Below, in pieces: positions 28,365 through 36,101 of a stretch of DNA of 64,000 nucleotides (positions are counted from its first letter, which is position 1; each line of letters opens with the position of its first letter). This DNA is from Halomonas sp. ML-15 (GTDB lineage Bacteria > Pseudomonadota > Gammaproteobacteria > Pseudomonadales > Halomonadaceae), in contig NZ_JACXZT010000019.1 in the NCBI RefSeq assembly GCF_014779595.1, positions 349,185 to 413,184 on the forward strand. The letters are read 5' to 3'. A program made the position numbers and the translations under genes. The notes below the pieces were generated by a model. The model had not been told where the DNA came from. It saw only the letters and a program-made list of their open reading frames with translations, and searched no databases.

Positions 28365-29665
28365 ACACCTTTACTGATAGCCTCGTCAACGGCGTCGACT
28401 TGTCGATCGACTTCGCCGGTATTACCTCGCCCAACCCCTTCTGGCTCGCCTCGGCCCCGCCCACCGACAAGGCCTATAACGTCGAGCGCGCCTATCGAGC
28501 AGGCTGGGGCGGCGTGGTCTGGAAGACCCTCGGTGAGGACCCACCCGCGGTCAATGTCTCGTCGCGCTACTCGGCGCACTTCGGCAAGAACCGCGAGGTG
28601 CTGGGGTTCAACAATATCGAACTTATCACCGACCGTTCGCTGGAAGTAAACCTGGCAGAAATTACCCGGGTAAAGCGCGACTGGCCGGATCGTGCCCTGA
28701 TCGTCTCGATCATGGTGCCCTGCGAGGAGGCGGCCTGGCAGCACATCCTGCCGCTGGTCGAGGCGACCGGCGCCGATGGCATAGAGCTCAATCTGGGCTG
28801 CCCCCACGGCATGCCGGAGCGCGGCATGGGCGCGGCGGTGGGCCAGAATCCGGAGCTGATCGAGCAGGTCGCGCGCTGGTGCAAGCAGTATTACTTCAAG
28901 CCGGTGATCGTCAAGCTGACACCCAATATCACCGATATCCGTGTCGCCGCCCAGGCCGCCCTGCGCGGCGGGGCCGATGCAGTGTCGCTGATCAACACCA
29001 TCAACTCGATCACCAGCATCGATCTCGACAGCATGGTGGCCAAGCCCACGGTGGGCCAGCAGAGCACCCACGGCGGCTACTGCGGTAGCGCAGTCAAGCC
29101 CATCGCCCTAAACATGGTCGCCGAGATCGCCCGCGACACCACCACCCGCGACCTGCCGATCTCGGGTATCGGCGGTATCTCGGACTGGCGCGATGCGGCA
29201 GAGTTCGTGGCCCTCGGCGCCGGCAGCGTGCAGGTGTGCACCGCCGCCATGCTGCACGGCTTTCGCATCGTCGAGGAGATGAAGGATGGCCTGTCGCGGT
29301 GGATGGCCGAGCAGGGCTACCGGTCACTGCGGGACTTCAGCGGCAAGGCGGTGGCCAATACCACCGACTGGAAGCATCTCGACATGAACTTCAAGACCAT
29401 TGCGCACATCGATCAGGACATGTGCATCGAGTGCGGGCGCTGCTACATCGCTTGCGAGGACACCTCTCACCAGTCGATCGCCAAGCTGATCGATGCCGGC
29501 GGCGGGCGGCGCTATGAAGTGATCGAAGAGGAGTGCGTGGGCTGCAACCTGTGCCAGATCACCTGCCCGGTCCAGGACTGCATCACCATGGTGCCGCAGG
29601 AGACGGGTAAGCCCTATATGAGCTGGGACCAGGACCCCCGCAACCCCTTCCGTCAGGCCAGTTGA
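28361..29665 (+). CDS. preA: NAD-dependent dihydropyrimidine dehydrogenase subunit PreA
   Basis: A 434-residue subunit with an FMN TIM-barrel of the dihydroorotate dehydrogenase type (ITSPNPFWLASAPPT, ELNLGCPHGMPERGMG, VIVKLTPNITDI, ISGIGGISDWRDA). A C-terminal ferredoxin domain has two 4Fe-4S motifs: Cys355/358/361/365 and Cys392/395/398/402. With PreT it reduces uracil and thymine to the 5,6-dihydro forms. Start overlaps the preT stop (ATGA). It is the last gene of the pyd operon, followed by a strong hairpin. Confidence 0.95.
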   Translation: MNTFTDSLVNGVDLSIDFAGITSPNPFWLASAPPTDKAYNVERAYRAGWGGVVWKTLGEDPPAVNVSSRYSAHFGKNREVLGFNNIELITDRSLEVNLAEITRVKRDWPDRALIVSIMVPCEEAAWQHILPLVEATGADGIELNLGCPHGMPERGMGAAVGQNPELIEQVARWCKQYYFKPVIVKLTPNITDIRVAAQAALRGGADAVSLINTINSITSIDLDSMVAKPTVGQQSTHGGYCGSAVKPIALNMVAEIARDTTTRDLPISGIGGISDWRDAAEFVALGAGSVQVCTAAMLHGFRIVEEMKDGLSRWMAEQGYRSLRDFSGKAVANTTDWKHLDMNFKTIAHIDQDMCIECGRCYIACEDTSHQSIAKLIDAGGGRRYEVIEEECVGCNLCQITCPVQDCITMVPQETGKPYMSWDQDPRNPFRQAS

Positions 29666-29682
29666 GCGCCCGCCCCACCAAG

Positions 29683-29712
29683 CGACCGCGCTGCCGCCGC
29701 GCAGCGCGGTCG
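29683..29712 (+). terminator. Hairpin terminator after preA
   Basis: A 12-bp stem CGACCGCGCTGC / GCAGCGCGGTCG with a 6-nt loop lies 18 bp after the preA stop. The following AACTTCTG is a poor U-run. Confidence 0.6.
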
Positions 29713-29766
29713 AACTTCTGCAACGCCATGTTCCCTCCCCGCATAGCGACATCCAGACGGCATCCT

Positions 29767-29806
29767 GAGAAAATGAGAAGATATCTTATACGATAATTTT
29801 TCTCAT
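29767..29806 (+). promoter_or_regulatory. AT-rich control region of the siderophore-binding protein gene, possible Fur site
   Basis: The AT-rich stretch contains AAGATATCTT (29778-29787), an exact GATAAT hexamer (29792-29797) and a 7-bp inverted repeat ATGAGAA / TTCTCAT (29773-29806). Fur sites are built from GATAAT-like hexamers, so iron repression is plausible but the match is partial. Confidence 0.3.
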
Positions 29807-29821
29807 GACCCAGGAGCCTAT

Positions 29822-30682
29822 ATGTCACTCTCCCGCCTCTTCGCCACCACCCTGGCGTTGTCGCTCAGCGGCGCTCTTGCCGCCGCCGAGCCTGTCGGCA
29901 TTGCCAGCTTCGATCTGGGCAGCCTGGACAGCCTCGACGCGCTCGGCCTCAGTGAACATGTCGTCGGCGTGCCCCAGCAGAACCTGCCCCGCTACCTCGC
30001 ACACTTCGACGACACCGCCTATGTCGATATCGGCGGCTTACGCTCCCCGGACCTCGCCACACTGAGTGAGCTCGCCCCCGGACTGATCCTGATCACCGGT
30101 CGTCAGGGCGAGTGGCGCGATGAGCTCGAAGGCATTGCGACGGTCATGGATACCCGCCTGGCGGGCGATGACTACCTGGCCTCGTTCGACCGCAACGTTC
30201 TGGCCCTTGCCGAACGCTTGAACGCCAGCGAGGCGGCCGAGCAGGCACTGACGGCGCTGCATGCGCATATCGATCAACGCCGCCAAGCACTGGCCGAGGC
30301 GCCCAGTAGCCTGGTGGTCACCCACAATCAGGGCAACTTCACGCTCAACCGGCACCCGGTGGTGCATCAGGTACTCGACGTGGCAGCACCGACCCTGCCC
30401 GCTAGCGTCACCAGCGAGACACGCGGCAACCGGGTCTTCACCCCGTTGCCGACCGACGCCATTGCCGAGATCGCCCCCGAGGTGCTGCTGATCATCGACC
30501 GCAGTGCCGCTATCGGCGATGACGCTATCAACATCGACGCTGCCCAGGAGACACTCGCCGCGGCCGGCGCCGAAGGGATTCGCATCGAAATACTGTCACC
30601 AGCGCTCTGGTATCTCTCGGGCGGTGGACTGCAGAGCCTGCGCCTGCAGGTCGAAGAGGTGGTCGCCGCCCTGCAGCCCTGA
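29822..30682 (+). CDS. Periplasmic siderophore/iron-complex-binding protein (FepB/FatB-like)
   Basis: A 286-residue class III periplasmic binding protein. The signal peptide ends about residue 21 (LAAAEP). It contains GLRSPDLATLSELAPGLILI and NVLALAERLNASEAAEQAL, the long-helix linker typical of FepB/FhuD/BtuF-type receptors, and SALAPALWYLSGGG-like terminal region. It would deliver ferric siderophore to an ABC importer, but no permease or ATPase lies beside it, so it is an orphan receptor. It interrupts the pyrimidine gene set between preA and its likely regulator. Confidence 0.82.
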   Translation: MSLSRLFATTLALSLSGALAAAEPVGIASFDLGSLDSLDALGLSEHVVGVPQQNLPRYLAHFDDTAYVDIGGLRSPDLATLSELAPGLILITGRQGEWRDELEGIATVMDTRLAGDDYLASFDRNVLALAERLNASEAAEQALTALHAHIDQRRQALAEAPSSLVVTHNQGNFTLNRHPVVHQVLDVAAPTLPASVTSETRGNRVFTPLPTDAIAEIAPEVLLIIDRSAAIGDDAINIDAAQETLAAAGAEGIRIEILSPALWYLSGGGLQSLRLQVEEVVAALQP

Positions 30683-30698
30683 GCTAAACGCGGGAGGC

Positions 30699-31319
30699 CT
30701 AGGCCGACAGACCGATTCCGCGCAGAATCACCGAGGTCACCGACTGTACCGCCCGCTCGAACTGGATATCGTCGAGCGGGCGGTCGTCGTTGAGCAGCGC
30801 TATCTGGTGATCGAAATCGGCATAGTGCTGGGTCGAGGCCCAGATCATGTAAAGCAGGTGCGATGGCTCCACCGGCAGGATCTTGCCGGCCTCGATCCAT
30901 TCTCGAATCTTGGCTTCCTTGAGCTTGGCCCATTCATAGAGGTTATCGCGCAGGCGTTCCTGAAGTATCGGTGCCCCCTGCATCACCTCGGCCGCCCACA
31001 CCTTGGAGCCGTAGGCCCGGTTGCGCGAGTGCTGCATCTTGGCGCGGATATAGCTCGACAGCACGATGCGTGGGTCATCGTAGAGCTCGAAGCACAGCGC
31101 ATCCTGTTTCCATACCTCGAGGAGCCCCAGCAGTACCTCGCGGTAGAGCTCCTCCTTGGTGGCGAAATAGTAGTGCACATTCGACTTGGGTAGATCGGCC
31201 AATTGAGCGATATCTCCCATGGCAGCACCCGCATAGCCCTTCTCGGCAAAGACCTGCTCGGCGGCGAGCAGGATCTTTTCGACATTGCGGCGACGAATAT
31301 CGCCCTTCTTCTTGGCCAT
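30699..31319 (-). CDS. rutR: TetR-family regulator, RutR-like
   Basis: A 206-residue regulator. The N-terminal helix-turn-helix is ILLAAEQVFAEKGYAG...LPKSNVHYYFATKEELY. The ligand domain contains EVMQGAPILQERL and MIWASTQHYADF, both strikingly like E. coli RutR, which senses uracil and controls pyrimidine catabolism. The start MAKKKGD has AAGGAG 7 nt upstream. It is convergent with the siderophore-binding protein gene (16 bp) and lies just past the pyd genes, so it most likely regulates them. It could alternatively respond to another nucleobase. Confidence 0.85.
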   Translation of the reverse strand: MAKKKGDIRRRNVEKILLAAEQVFAEKGYAGAAMGDIAQLADLPKSNVHYYFATKEELYREVLLGLLEVWKQDALCFELYDDPRIVLSSYIRAKMQHSRNRAYGSKVWAAEVMQGAPILQERLRDNLYEWAKLKEAKIREWIEAGKILPVEPSHLLYMIWASTQHYADFDHQIALLNDDRPLDDIQFERAVQSVTSVILRGIGLSA

Positions 31320-31563
31320 CCAGACTCCTTGCATCCGACGCGCGCTTGACGCATGCCACGGCCCGCTTGGCGGCCGGCATGGTGGTCGTTTCAGGGTACC
31401 ATTTTCTATGCCACTCGCGGCTCGACGCTACCCCCCAGAGCAGACTGCCGGCGCTCAGCGTCCTTGAACCATGATGCACTCCAGCATGGCAAAGCCGGGG
31501 GTGCACTGCACCACCATGTACCATGCGGCGCCTCTACCGCCATTGGCAAAGCAAACATAAGGC

Positions 31564-31590
31564 ATTGTTTAAAAACAATATCTTTTTTTT
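31564..31590 (+). terminator. AT-rich hairpin followed by T-run
   Basis: ATTGTTT and AAACAAT form a 7-bp inverted repeat with a 2-nt centre, followed after ATC by eight T. It is weak as a terminator because the stem is AT-rich. It sits directly before the sigma-54-like element and may instead be an AT-rich upstream site. Confidence 0.3.
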
Positions 31591-31605
31591 GGCAAGATGT
31601 TTGCT
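31590..31605 (+). promoter_or_regulatory. Sigma-54-type promoter of the nitrate porter gene
   Basis: TGGCAAGATGTTTGCT matches TGGCAC-N5-TTGCW in all but one position, with the required 10 bases between GG and GC. Initiation near 31616 would give a leader of about 108 nt. Nitrogen-limited, NtrC-dependent expression is expected for nitrate assimilation genes (inference). Confidence 0.65.
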
Positions 31606-31666
31606 TATCAAAAGACAGATATTGGCGTAGACCAGGCTCAAACCGAGTACGAGTGCGTCGACCTGA

Positions 31667-31682
31667 CCTTCAACGGCGAAGG
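31667..31682 (+). promoter_or_regulatory. Leader hairpin with ANTAR-like hexaloop
   Basis: CCTTC and GAAGG pair around the six-base loop AACGGC, which has A at position 1 and G at position 4 as in ANTAR RNA targets. The same loop occurs in the nrtA leader. No second hexaloop hairpin or overlapping terminator is evident here. Confidence 0.35.
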
Positions 31683-31724
31683 CCCTGATCGTGAGTTCGA
31701 CCGTCACTTGACGAGGTTAGTCCC

Positions 31725-33077
31725 ATGGAAATTCGCAACAAGGCCAACAAGATTCGCCTGTTGAACTTCAGCACTCCTCAGATGCGAGCCTTTCACTTCT
31801 CCTGGTTCGCCTTCCATATCTGTTTCTTTGGCTGGTTCGGCATAGCGCCGCTAATGGCCGTGGTCCGCGAGGACCTCAACCTTACCCAGACCCAGATCGG
31901 CAACACCATCATCGCCTCGGTGGCGATCACCGTGATCGTGCGCCTGCTGATCGGCGTGCTGTGCGACCGCATCGGCCCACGCAAGGCCTACTCAGGGCTG
32001 CTGATCCTCGGCTCGATTCCGGTGATGGGTATCGGTTTCGCCAACAGCTTCGAGACCTTCCTGCTGGCCCGTCTGGCGATCGGTGCCATCGGCGCCTCCT
32101 TCGTCATTACCCAGTACCACACCACCATGATGTTCGCCCCCAATGTGGTCGGCACCGCCAACGCCACCTCGGCGGGCTGGGGCAACCTGGGCGGTGGCAC
32201 GACTCAGATCCTGATGCCGCTAATCTTCTCAGGCATTCTGATGCTCGGCGTCAGCGAGACCCTCGGCTGGCGCCTGGCCATGGTCGTGCCCGGCGTGGTG
32301 CTGTTCATTACCGGCATCTGCTACTACCGCTTTACCCAGGATGCGCCCAACGGCAACTTCAAGGATCTGCGCGCCCGCGGTGAGCTGCCCCAGGCAGACG
32401 GTGACAGCGGCGCCGGGCAGACTTTCATGGCAGCCGCCAAGGATATCCGTGTCTGGGCACTGTTCGTGGTCTATGCCATCTGTTTCGGCGTCGAGTTGAC
32501 CATCAATAACATCGCTGCCATCTACTTCTTCGATCACTTCGATCTGACCCTGGCCACCGCCGGCCTTATCGCCGGGCTGTTCGGTCTGATGAACGTTTTC
32601 GCCCGCACCATGGGGGGTATCTTCTCCGATCTCTTCGCACGCAACGGCGGTCTCAAGGGCCGCGTGCGCTGGCTGTTCATCGCCCTGATCTGCGAAGGCA
32701 TCGCCCTGGTGGCCTTCTCGCAGATGCATGTCCTCTCCTATGCCATCGGCATCATGCTGGTGTTCAGCCTGTTCGTGCAGATGGCCGAAGGCGCCACCTA
32801 CGGTGTGGTGCCGTTCATCAACAAGAGGGCGCTGGGCGCCGTTGCTGGCATCGTCGGCGCCGGCGGCAACGTCGGGGCCGTGGCCGCGGCCTTCCTGTTC
32901 CGCTCGGAAGCCATCACTTATCAGCAGGGGCTGTTCTACCTCGGCCTCACCGTGCTGGTGCTGGCCTCCTGTGCCCTGCTGGTGCGCTTCTCTCCGGAGA
33001 CCGAAGCCGAAGAAGCGGCCGCCTATCAGGATGCCGTGGGAGAGAGCACCGGTGCCGGGGCACTCTCGCTGCGTTGA
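31725..33077 (+). CDS. Nitrate/nitrite MFS transporter (NarK/NasA type)
   Basis: A 450-residue inner-membrane protein with 12 predicted segments. The nitrate signature in TM5 (TSAGWGNLGGGTTQ) and its counterpart in TM11 (GIVGAGGNVGAVAAA) are both intact, as are arginines in TM2 (VIVRLLIG) and TM8 (FARTMGG) that bind the anion in NarK. It imports nitrate for assimilation, or exchanges nitrate and nitrite. It is followed by the NIT-ANTAR gene nasR and the nrtABC operon. Its own promoter looks sigma-54 dependent. Confidence 0.92.
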   Translation: MEIRNKANKIRLLNFSTPQMRAFHFSWFAFHICFFGWFGIAPLMAVVREDLNLTQTQIGNTIIASVAITVIVRLLIGVLCDRIGPRKAYSGLLILGSIPVMGIGFANSFETFLLARLAIGAIGASFVITQYHTTMMFAPNVVGTANATSAGWGNLGGGTTQILMPLIFSGILMLGVSETLGWRLAMVVPGVVLFITGICYYRFTQDAPNGNFKDLRARGELPQADGDSGAGQTFMAAAKDIRVWALFVVYAICFGVELTINNIAAIYFFDHFDLTLATAGLIAGLFGLMNVFARTMGGIFSDLFARNGGLKGRVRWLFIALICEGIALVAFSQMHVLSYAIGIMLVFSLFVQMAEGATYGVVPFINKRALGAVAGIVGAGGNVGAVAAAFLFRSEAITYQQGLFYLGLTVLVLASCALLVRFSPETEAEEAAAYQDAVGESTGAGALSLR

Positions 33078-33113
33078 GCACGGTTTGCCACTGGCACCGA
33101 GCTCGTTCTGACA

Positions 33114-33145
33114 GCAAGCCGCCGCCCATGAGGGCGGCGGCTTGC
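33114..33145 (+). terminator. Hairpin terminator after the nitrate porter gene
   Basis: A perfect 14-bp stem GCAAGCCGCCGCCC / GGGCGGCGGCTTGC with loop ATGA lies 36 bp after the stop. There is no clear T-run. Confidence 0.6.
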
Positions 33146-33194
33146 GTAACGCTAGGCATTGTATTCCAGCGTATTCTTTCAGGAGGCCTCGGCC

Positions 33195-34469
33195 ATGACC
33201 CCAGCTCACCACCTGTTGCAGGCCGCCAAACGCAGTGAAATCGACAACCTTCAGCGGCTCGCCGCCACCTGCGAACTGGTCGGCGATATCAGCCGCTTCG
33301 TCCATGCACTGCAGAAAGAGCGCGGCGCCTCGAACATCTATCTCACCTCCCATGCCCAGCGCTTTGGTGGGCGCCGCCTGGAACGCATCACCGACAGCCT
33401 CAAACGTGAGCATGCCATTCGCGACCGCCTCGATGACCTGCCGCATCACGCCGCGAACAATGCACGCCTGCTCAAGCGGATTGCCTGCGTGTGGGCCGCC
33501 CTCGACGCCCTTCCCACTCTGCGCCGGGACATCGAGTCGCTGGCGATCAGCGCCGATGCCGCCACCCAGACCTATAATCGGCTGATCGGCGGCCTGCTGG
33601 CAGTGGTCTTCGATGCCGCTGACACCGCAGACGATCCCGATGTGACACGCTCGCTGGTGGCGATCTTTCATTTCATGCAGGGCAAGGAGCTGGCCGGCCA
33701 GGAACGCGCCTGTGGCGCCATCGGCTTCACCGCCGGTGAGTTCGACAGCGCCCATCGCCAGCTTCTGCTGCAACTGATCGACGCCCAGCAGCGCTGTTTC
33801 GATACCTTCAGCGAGTTTGCCAGCGACGCTGCCCGCGAGCACTGGCAACAGCAGCGCGCTCCGCGCCGCCAGGATGGCATCCAGCAACTCCGCGAGCGGG
33901 CCTGCACCGATAACGCGAGCCAGCAGCTGGATCACGGCCTTGGCGAAACCTGGTACGAGCTCACTACCGCGCGTATCGACGCCATGCAGCAGGTCGAGGC
34001 GCAACTGGCGGCCGAACTCTCCCAGCTCTGCCACCGCAAGATCGAGCAGGCGCGCAGCGACATGCACGACCAGCAGCAGTTGGACGCCTCGCTGCACGAT
34101 GCCATCGAGCAGTGCTCGACCTGTGAGCAGCTGGTCGATCTGTTTCCACAGGAGGCCACTCATGAACTCGGTCAGCTGACTGCCACTGCCGTCGAGTCGC
34201 GGCTCAATCGCGCCCTGATCGACCTGATGCAGTCCCAGAATACGCGACTGCAACATATCAGTGATGAGCTGGAAAACACCCGTGAAATGCTGCGCGAACG
34301 CAAGCTGATCGAGCGCGCCAAGGGCATGATCATGGAACATCAACACATGAGCGAAGACCAGGCCTACCGTTTCCTGCGCAAGGCCTCCATGGACCAGAGC
34401 AAGAGCATGGCCGAGATGGCGAAAACCATCATCGACCTGGCCGATATCCTGAAAAAGCGCCAGGCATAA
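33195..34469 (+). CDS. nasR: Nitrate-sensing antitermination regulator NasR (NIT-ANTAR protein)
   Basis: A 424-residue cytoplasmic regulator. Residues about 25-250 form the all-helical NIT nitrate/nitrite-sensing domain, with the hallmark LQKERGASNIYL near residues 39-50. The C-terminal ANTAR RNA-binding domain spans about residues 366-424 (LIERAKGMIMEHQHMSEDQAYRFLRKASMD). NasR of Klebsiella binds nitrate and then allows readthrough of a leader terminator before the nitrate assimilation operon. An AGGAGG site lies 8 nt before the ATG. A matching two-hairpin leader and terminator follows immediately downstream. Confidence 0.94.
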   Translation: MTPAHHLLQAAKRSEIDNLQRLAATCELVGDISRFVHALQKERGASNIYLTSHAQRFGGRRLERITDSLKREHAIRDRLDDLPHHAANNARLLKRIACVWAALDALPTLRRDIESLAISADAATQTYNRLIGGLLAVVFDAADTADDPDVTRSLVAIFHFMQGKELAGQERACGAIGFTAGEFDSAHRQLLLQLIDAQQRCFDTFSEFASDAAREHWQQQRAPRRQDGIQQLRERACTDNASQQLDHGLGETWYELTTARIDAMQQVEAQLAAELSQLCHRKIEQARSDMHDQQQLDASLHDAIEQCSTCEQLVDLFPQEATHELGQLTATAVESRLNRALIDLMQSQNTRLQHISDELENTREMLRERKLIERAKGMIMEHQHMSEDQAYRFLRKASMDQSKSMAEMAKTIIDLADILKKRQA

Positions 34470-34594
34470 GGGCGGCTGTGGTGCGCCGCATCATGGCCAC
34501 GCACCAAGACAACGCCATACCAGGCATCGGCTCACACCGCCCACCTTTCGCAAGTCCTTGTTAACGAATGGATCAAGACGATTTCATGTAACGA

Positions 34595-34610
34595 TGGCAC
34601 CCAACCTGCA
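34595..34610 (+). promoter_or_regulatory. Sigma-54-type promoter of nrtABC
   Basis: TGGCACCCAACCTGCA matches TGGCAC-N5-TTGCA with one mismatch and the exact 10-base GG-to-GC distance. Initiation would be near 34620, only a few bases before hairpin P1. Confidence 0.7.
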
Positions 34611-34624
34611 ACGTTCTAGCGTAC

Positions 34625-34646
34625 GCTGAGTCAACGACGGTTCAGC
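34625..34646 (+). promoter_or_regulatory. ANTAR target hairpin P1 (hexaloop AACGAC)
   Basis: GCTGAGTC and GGTTCAGC pair as an 8-bp stem (two G-U pairs) closing the six-base loop AACGAC. Loop positions 1 (A) and 4 (G) fit the ANTAR RNA consensus. Confidence 0.65.
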
Positions 34647-34666
34647 TCCTAGGCAGTTCTCAATAC

Positions 34667-34682
34667 CGGACAACGGCGTCTG
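34667..34682 (+). promoter_or_regulatory. ANTAR target hairpin P2 / antiterminator (hexaloop AACGGC)
   Basis: CGGAC and GTCTG pair (one G-U) around loop AACGGC, again with A at 1 and G at 4. Its 3' arm and loop are part of the 5' arm of the downstream terminator, so both cannot form together. Confidence 0.65.
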
Positions 34683-34733
34683 ATAAGAGTCACCCAACGT
34701 GGGTGTAGCTCGAGTCAGGCGCCGTTTCTTTTT
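34672..34733 (+). terminator. Regulated intrinsic terminator in the nrtA leader
   Basis: AACGGCGTCTGA pairs with TCAGGCGCCGTT over 12 bp (one G-U). A small CACCC / GGGTG hairpin sits in the loop, and TTTCTTTTTG follows. It ends 16 nt before the nrtA start codon. Confidence 0.8.
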
Positions 34734-34748
34734 GTTTGGAGCCATCGC

Positions 34749-36053
34749 ATGAACAACAATAGATTCAAGGGCTACTCCCCTCAGCGTCGTCGCTTTCTGA
34801 AGAACTCCGCCACCTTGGTTGGTGGCTCGGCACTGCTCAGCAGCCTGCCCGTCAGTTGGGCCTTTGCCGACGGCAAACCGGAAACCACTGCAGCCAAGCT
34901 TGGCTTCATTGCCCTGACCGATGCCGCCCCGCTGTTTGTCGCCGACGAAAAGGGGTTCTTCGCCAAGCACGGCATGACCGATGTCGAGGTACTCAAGCAG
35001 TCTTCCTGGGGTACCACCCGCGACAACCTGGTGCTCGGCTCGCAGCGCAACGGCATCGATGGGGCACATATCCTCACGCCGATGCCCTATCTGATCAGCT
35101 CCGGTGCCGTCACCCCCAATAACCAGCCGGTGCCGATGAGCATCCTCGCGCGCCTCAACCTCAACGGCCAATGCATCTCGGTAGGCAGTGACTATGCCGA
35201 CCTGGAGGTGCAGCTAGACACCCGTGAATTTGGCCAGGCACTAGCCGAGAAGCGTGCCGGTGGCGACGAGGCGAGCGCTGCGATGACCTTCCCTGGCGGC
35301 ACCCACGACATGTGGATTCGCTACTGGATGGCCGCCGGCGGCATCGACCCCAATCGCGATGTCTCGACCATCACCATTCCCCCCGCACAGATGGTCGCCA
35401 ATATGCGCGTTGGCAGCATGGATACCTTCTGCGTCTGCGAGCCGTGGAACCATCAGCTGGTCAACCAGGGGATCGGTTATACCGCCAATACCACCGGCGA
35501 ACTGTGGAATGACCATCCGGAAAAAGCCTTCGCCATGCGCAGTGATTATGTGGAAGAGAATCCCAACGCTACCCAGGCGCTATTGATGGCAATCATGGAA
35601 GCCCAGATGTGGTGTGAAGACCCGGCCAACCATGAAGAGATGGCACAGATCTGCTCGCGTCGACGCTGGATTCACGCGCCTTTCGACGACCTTATCGACC
35701 GTATTCAAGGAAACTTCGACTACGGGACCGGGCGAGTCATCGAGAACCACCCGCAGATGATGCGCTACTGGGATCGCCACGCTTCTTACCCTTACAAGAG
35801 TCATGATCTGTGGTTCTTGACCGAGAACAAGCGCTGGGGCTACCTGCCGCAGGATCTCGACAGCGCAGCCTTGATCGAGCAGGTCAATCGCGAGGACCTA
35901 TGGCGCCAGGCTGCCGACCGTCTCGGCGTGGCCTCGGCCGATATTCCCGACTCGACATCCCGCGGCGTCGAAACCTTTTTCGACGGCAAGACGTTCGACC
36001 CCGAGGATCCCCAGGCCTATCTCGACAGCCTCGAGATCAAGCGCCTGGCCTGA
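34749..36053 (+). CDS. nrtA: Nitrate ABC transporter substrate-binding protein (NrtA/NasF family)
   Basis: A 434-residue receptor of the NrtA/CmpA family. A twin-arginine signal (PQRRRFLKNSATL, Arg13-15) suggests export by Tat. The mature protein contains LGFIALTDAAPLFVADEKGFFAKHG, the family opening, and VCEPWNHQLVNQGIGY. It captures nitrate (possibly nitrite or cyanate) in the periplasm for NrtBC. It is the first gene of nrtABC and its expression is likely controlled by antitermination in its leader. Confidence 0.93.
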   Translation: MNNNRFKGYSPQRRRFLKNSATLVGGSALLSSLPVSWAFADGKPETTAAKLGFIALTDAAPLFVADEKGFFAKHGMTDVEVLKQSSWGTTRDNLVLGSQRNGIDGAHILTPMPYLISSGAVTPNNQPVPMSILARLNLNGQCISVGSDYADLEVQLDTREFGQALAEKRAGGDEASAAMTFPGGTHDMWIRYWMAAGGIDPNRDVSTITIPPAQMVANMRVGSMDTFCVCEPWNHQLVNQGIGYTANTTGELWNDHPEKAFAMRSDYVEENPNATQALLMAIMEAQMWCEDPANHEEMAQICSRRRWIHAPFDDLIDRIQGNFDYGTGRVIENHPQMMRYWDRHASYPYKSHDLWFLTENKRWGYLPQDLDSAALIEQVNREDLWRQAADRLGVASADIPDSTSRGVETFFDGKTFDPEDPQAYLDSLEIKRLA

Positions 36054-36101
36054 ATCAGACGTCCTGGCAAACCACTGACACACTGACACGGGAGAATCGC
36101 C

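Larger units (their letters stand above)
31320..31724. promoter_or_regulatory. Control region upstream of the nitrate porter gene
   Basis: No gene is accepted here. The region holds a possible NtrC-type site TGCACCACCATGTACCA (31507-31523), a palindrome GGTGCACTGCACC overlapping it, an AT-rich hairpin with a T8 run (31564-31590), a sigma-54-like promoter (31590-31605) and a leader hairpin with loop AACGGC (31667-31682). A short reading frame from 31597 starts before the predicted transcription start and has no ribosome site. Confidence 0.5.
34470..34748 (+). promoter_or_regulatory. nrtABC control region and antitermination leader
   Basis: The 279-bp gap between nasR and nrtA contains, in order, half-sites TGGTGC (34479-34484) and GCACCA (34501-34506) that may bind NtrC, a sigma-54-type promoter (34595-34610), hairpin P1 (34625-34646), hairpin P2 (34667-34682) and an intrinsic terminator (34672-34733) that overlaps P2. 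A GGAG site and the nrtA ATG follow. Confidence 0.75.

Noticed and set aside
31597-31766. A short plus-strand reading frame that starts MFAYQKTDIG before the nitrate porter gene
   Set aside because: It has no ribosome site, its ATG overlaps the sigma-54 -12 element and lies before the predicted transcript start, and it runs into the porter gene in another frame.
32229-34346. A 705-residue minus-strand reading frame
   Set aside because: It is antisense to the nitrate porter and nasR, both of which have clear domains. Long antisense frames are common in GC-rich DNA, and this one has no recognisable domain.
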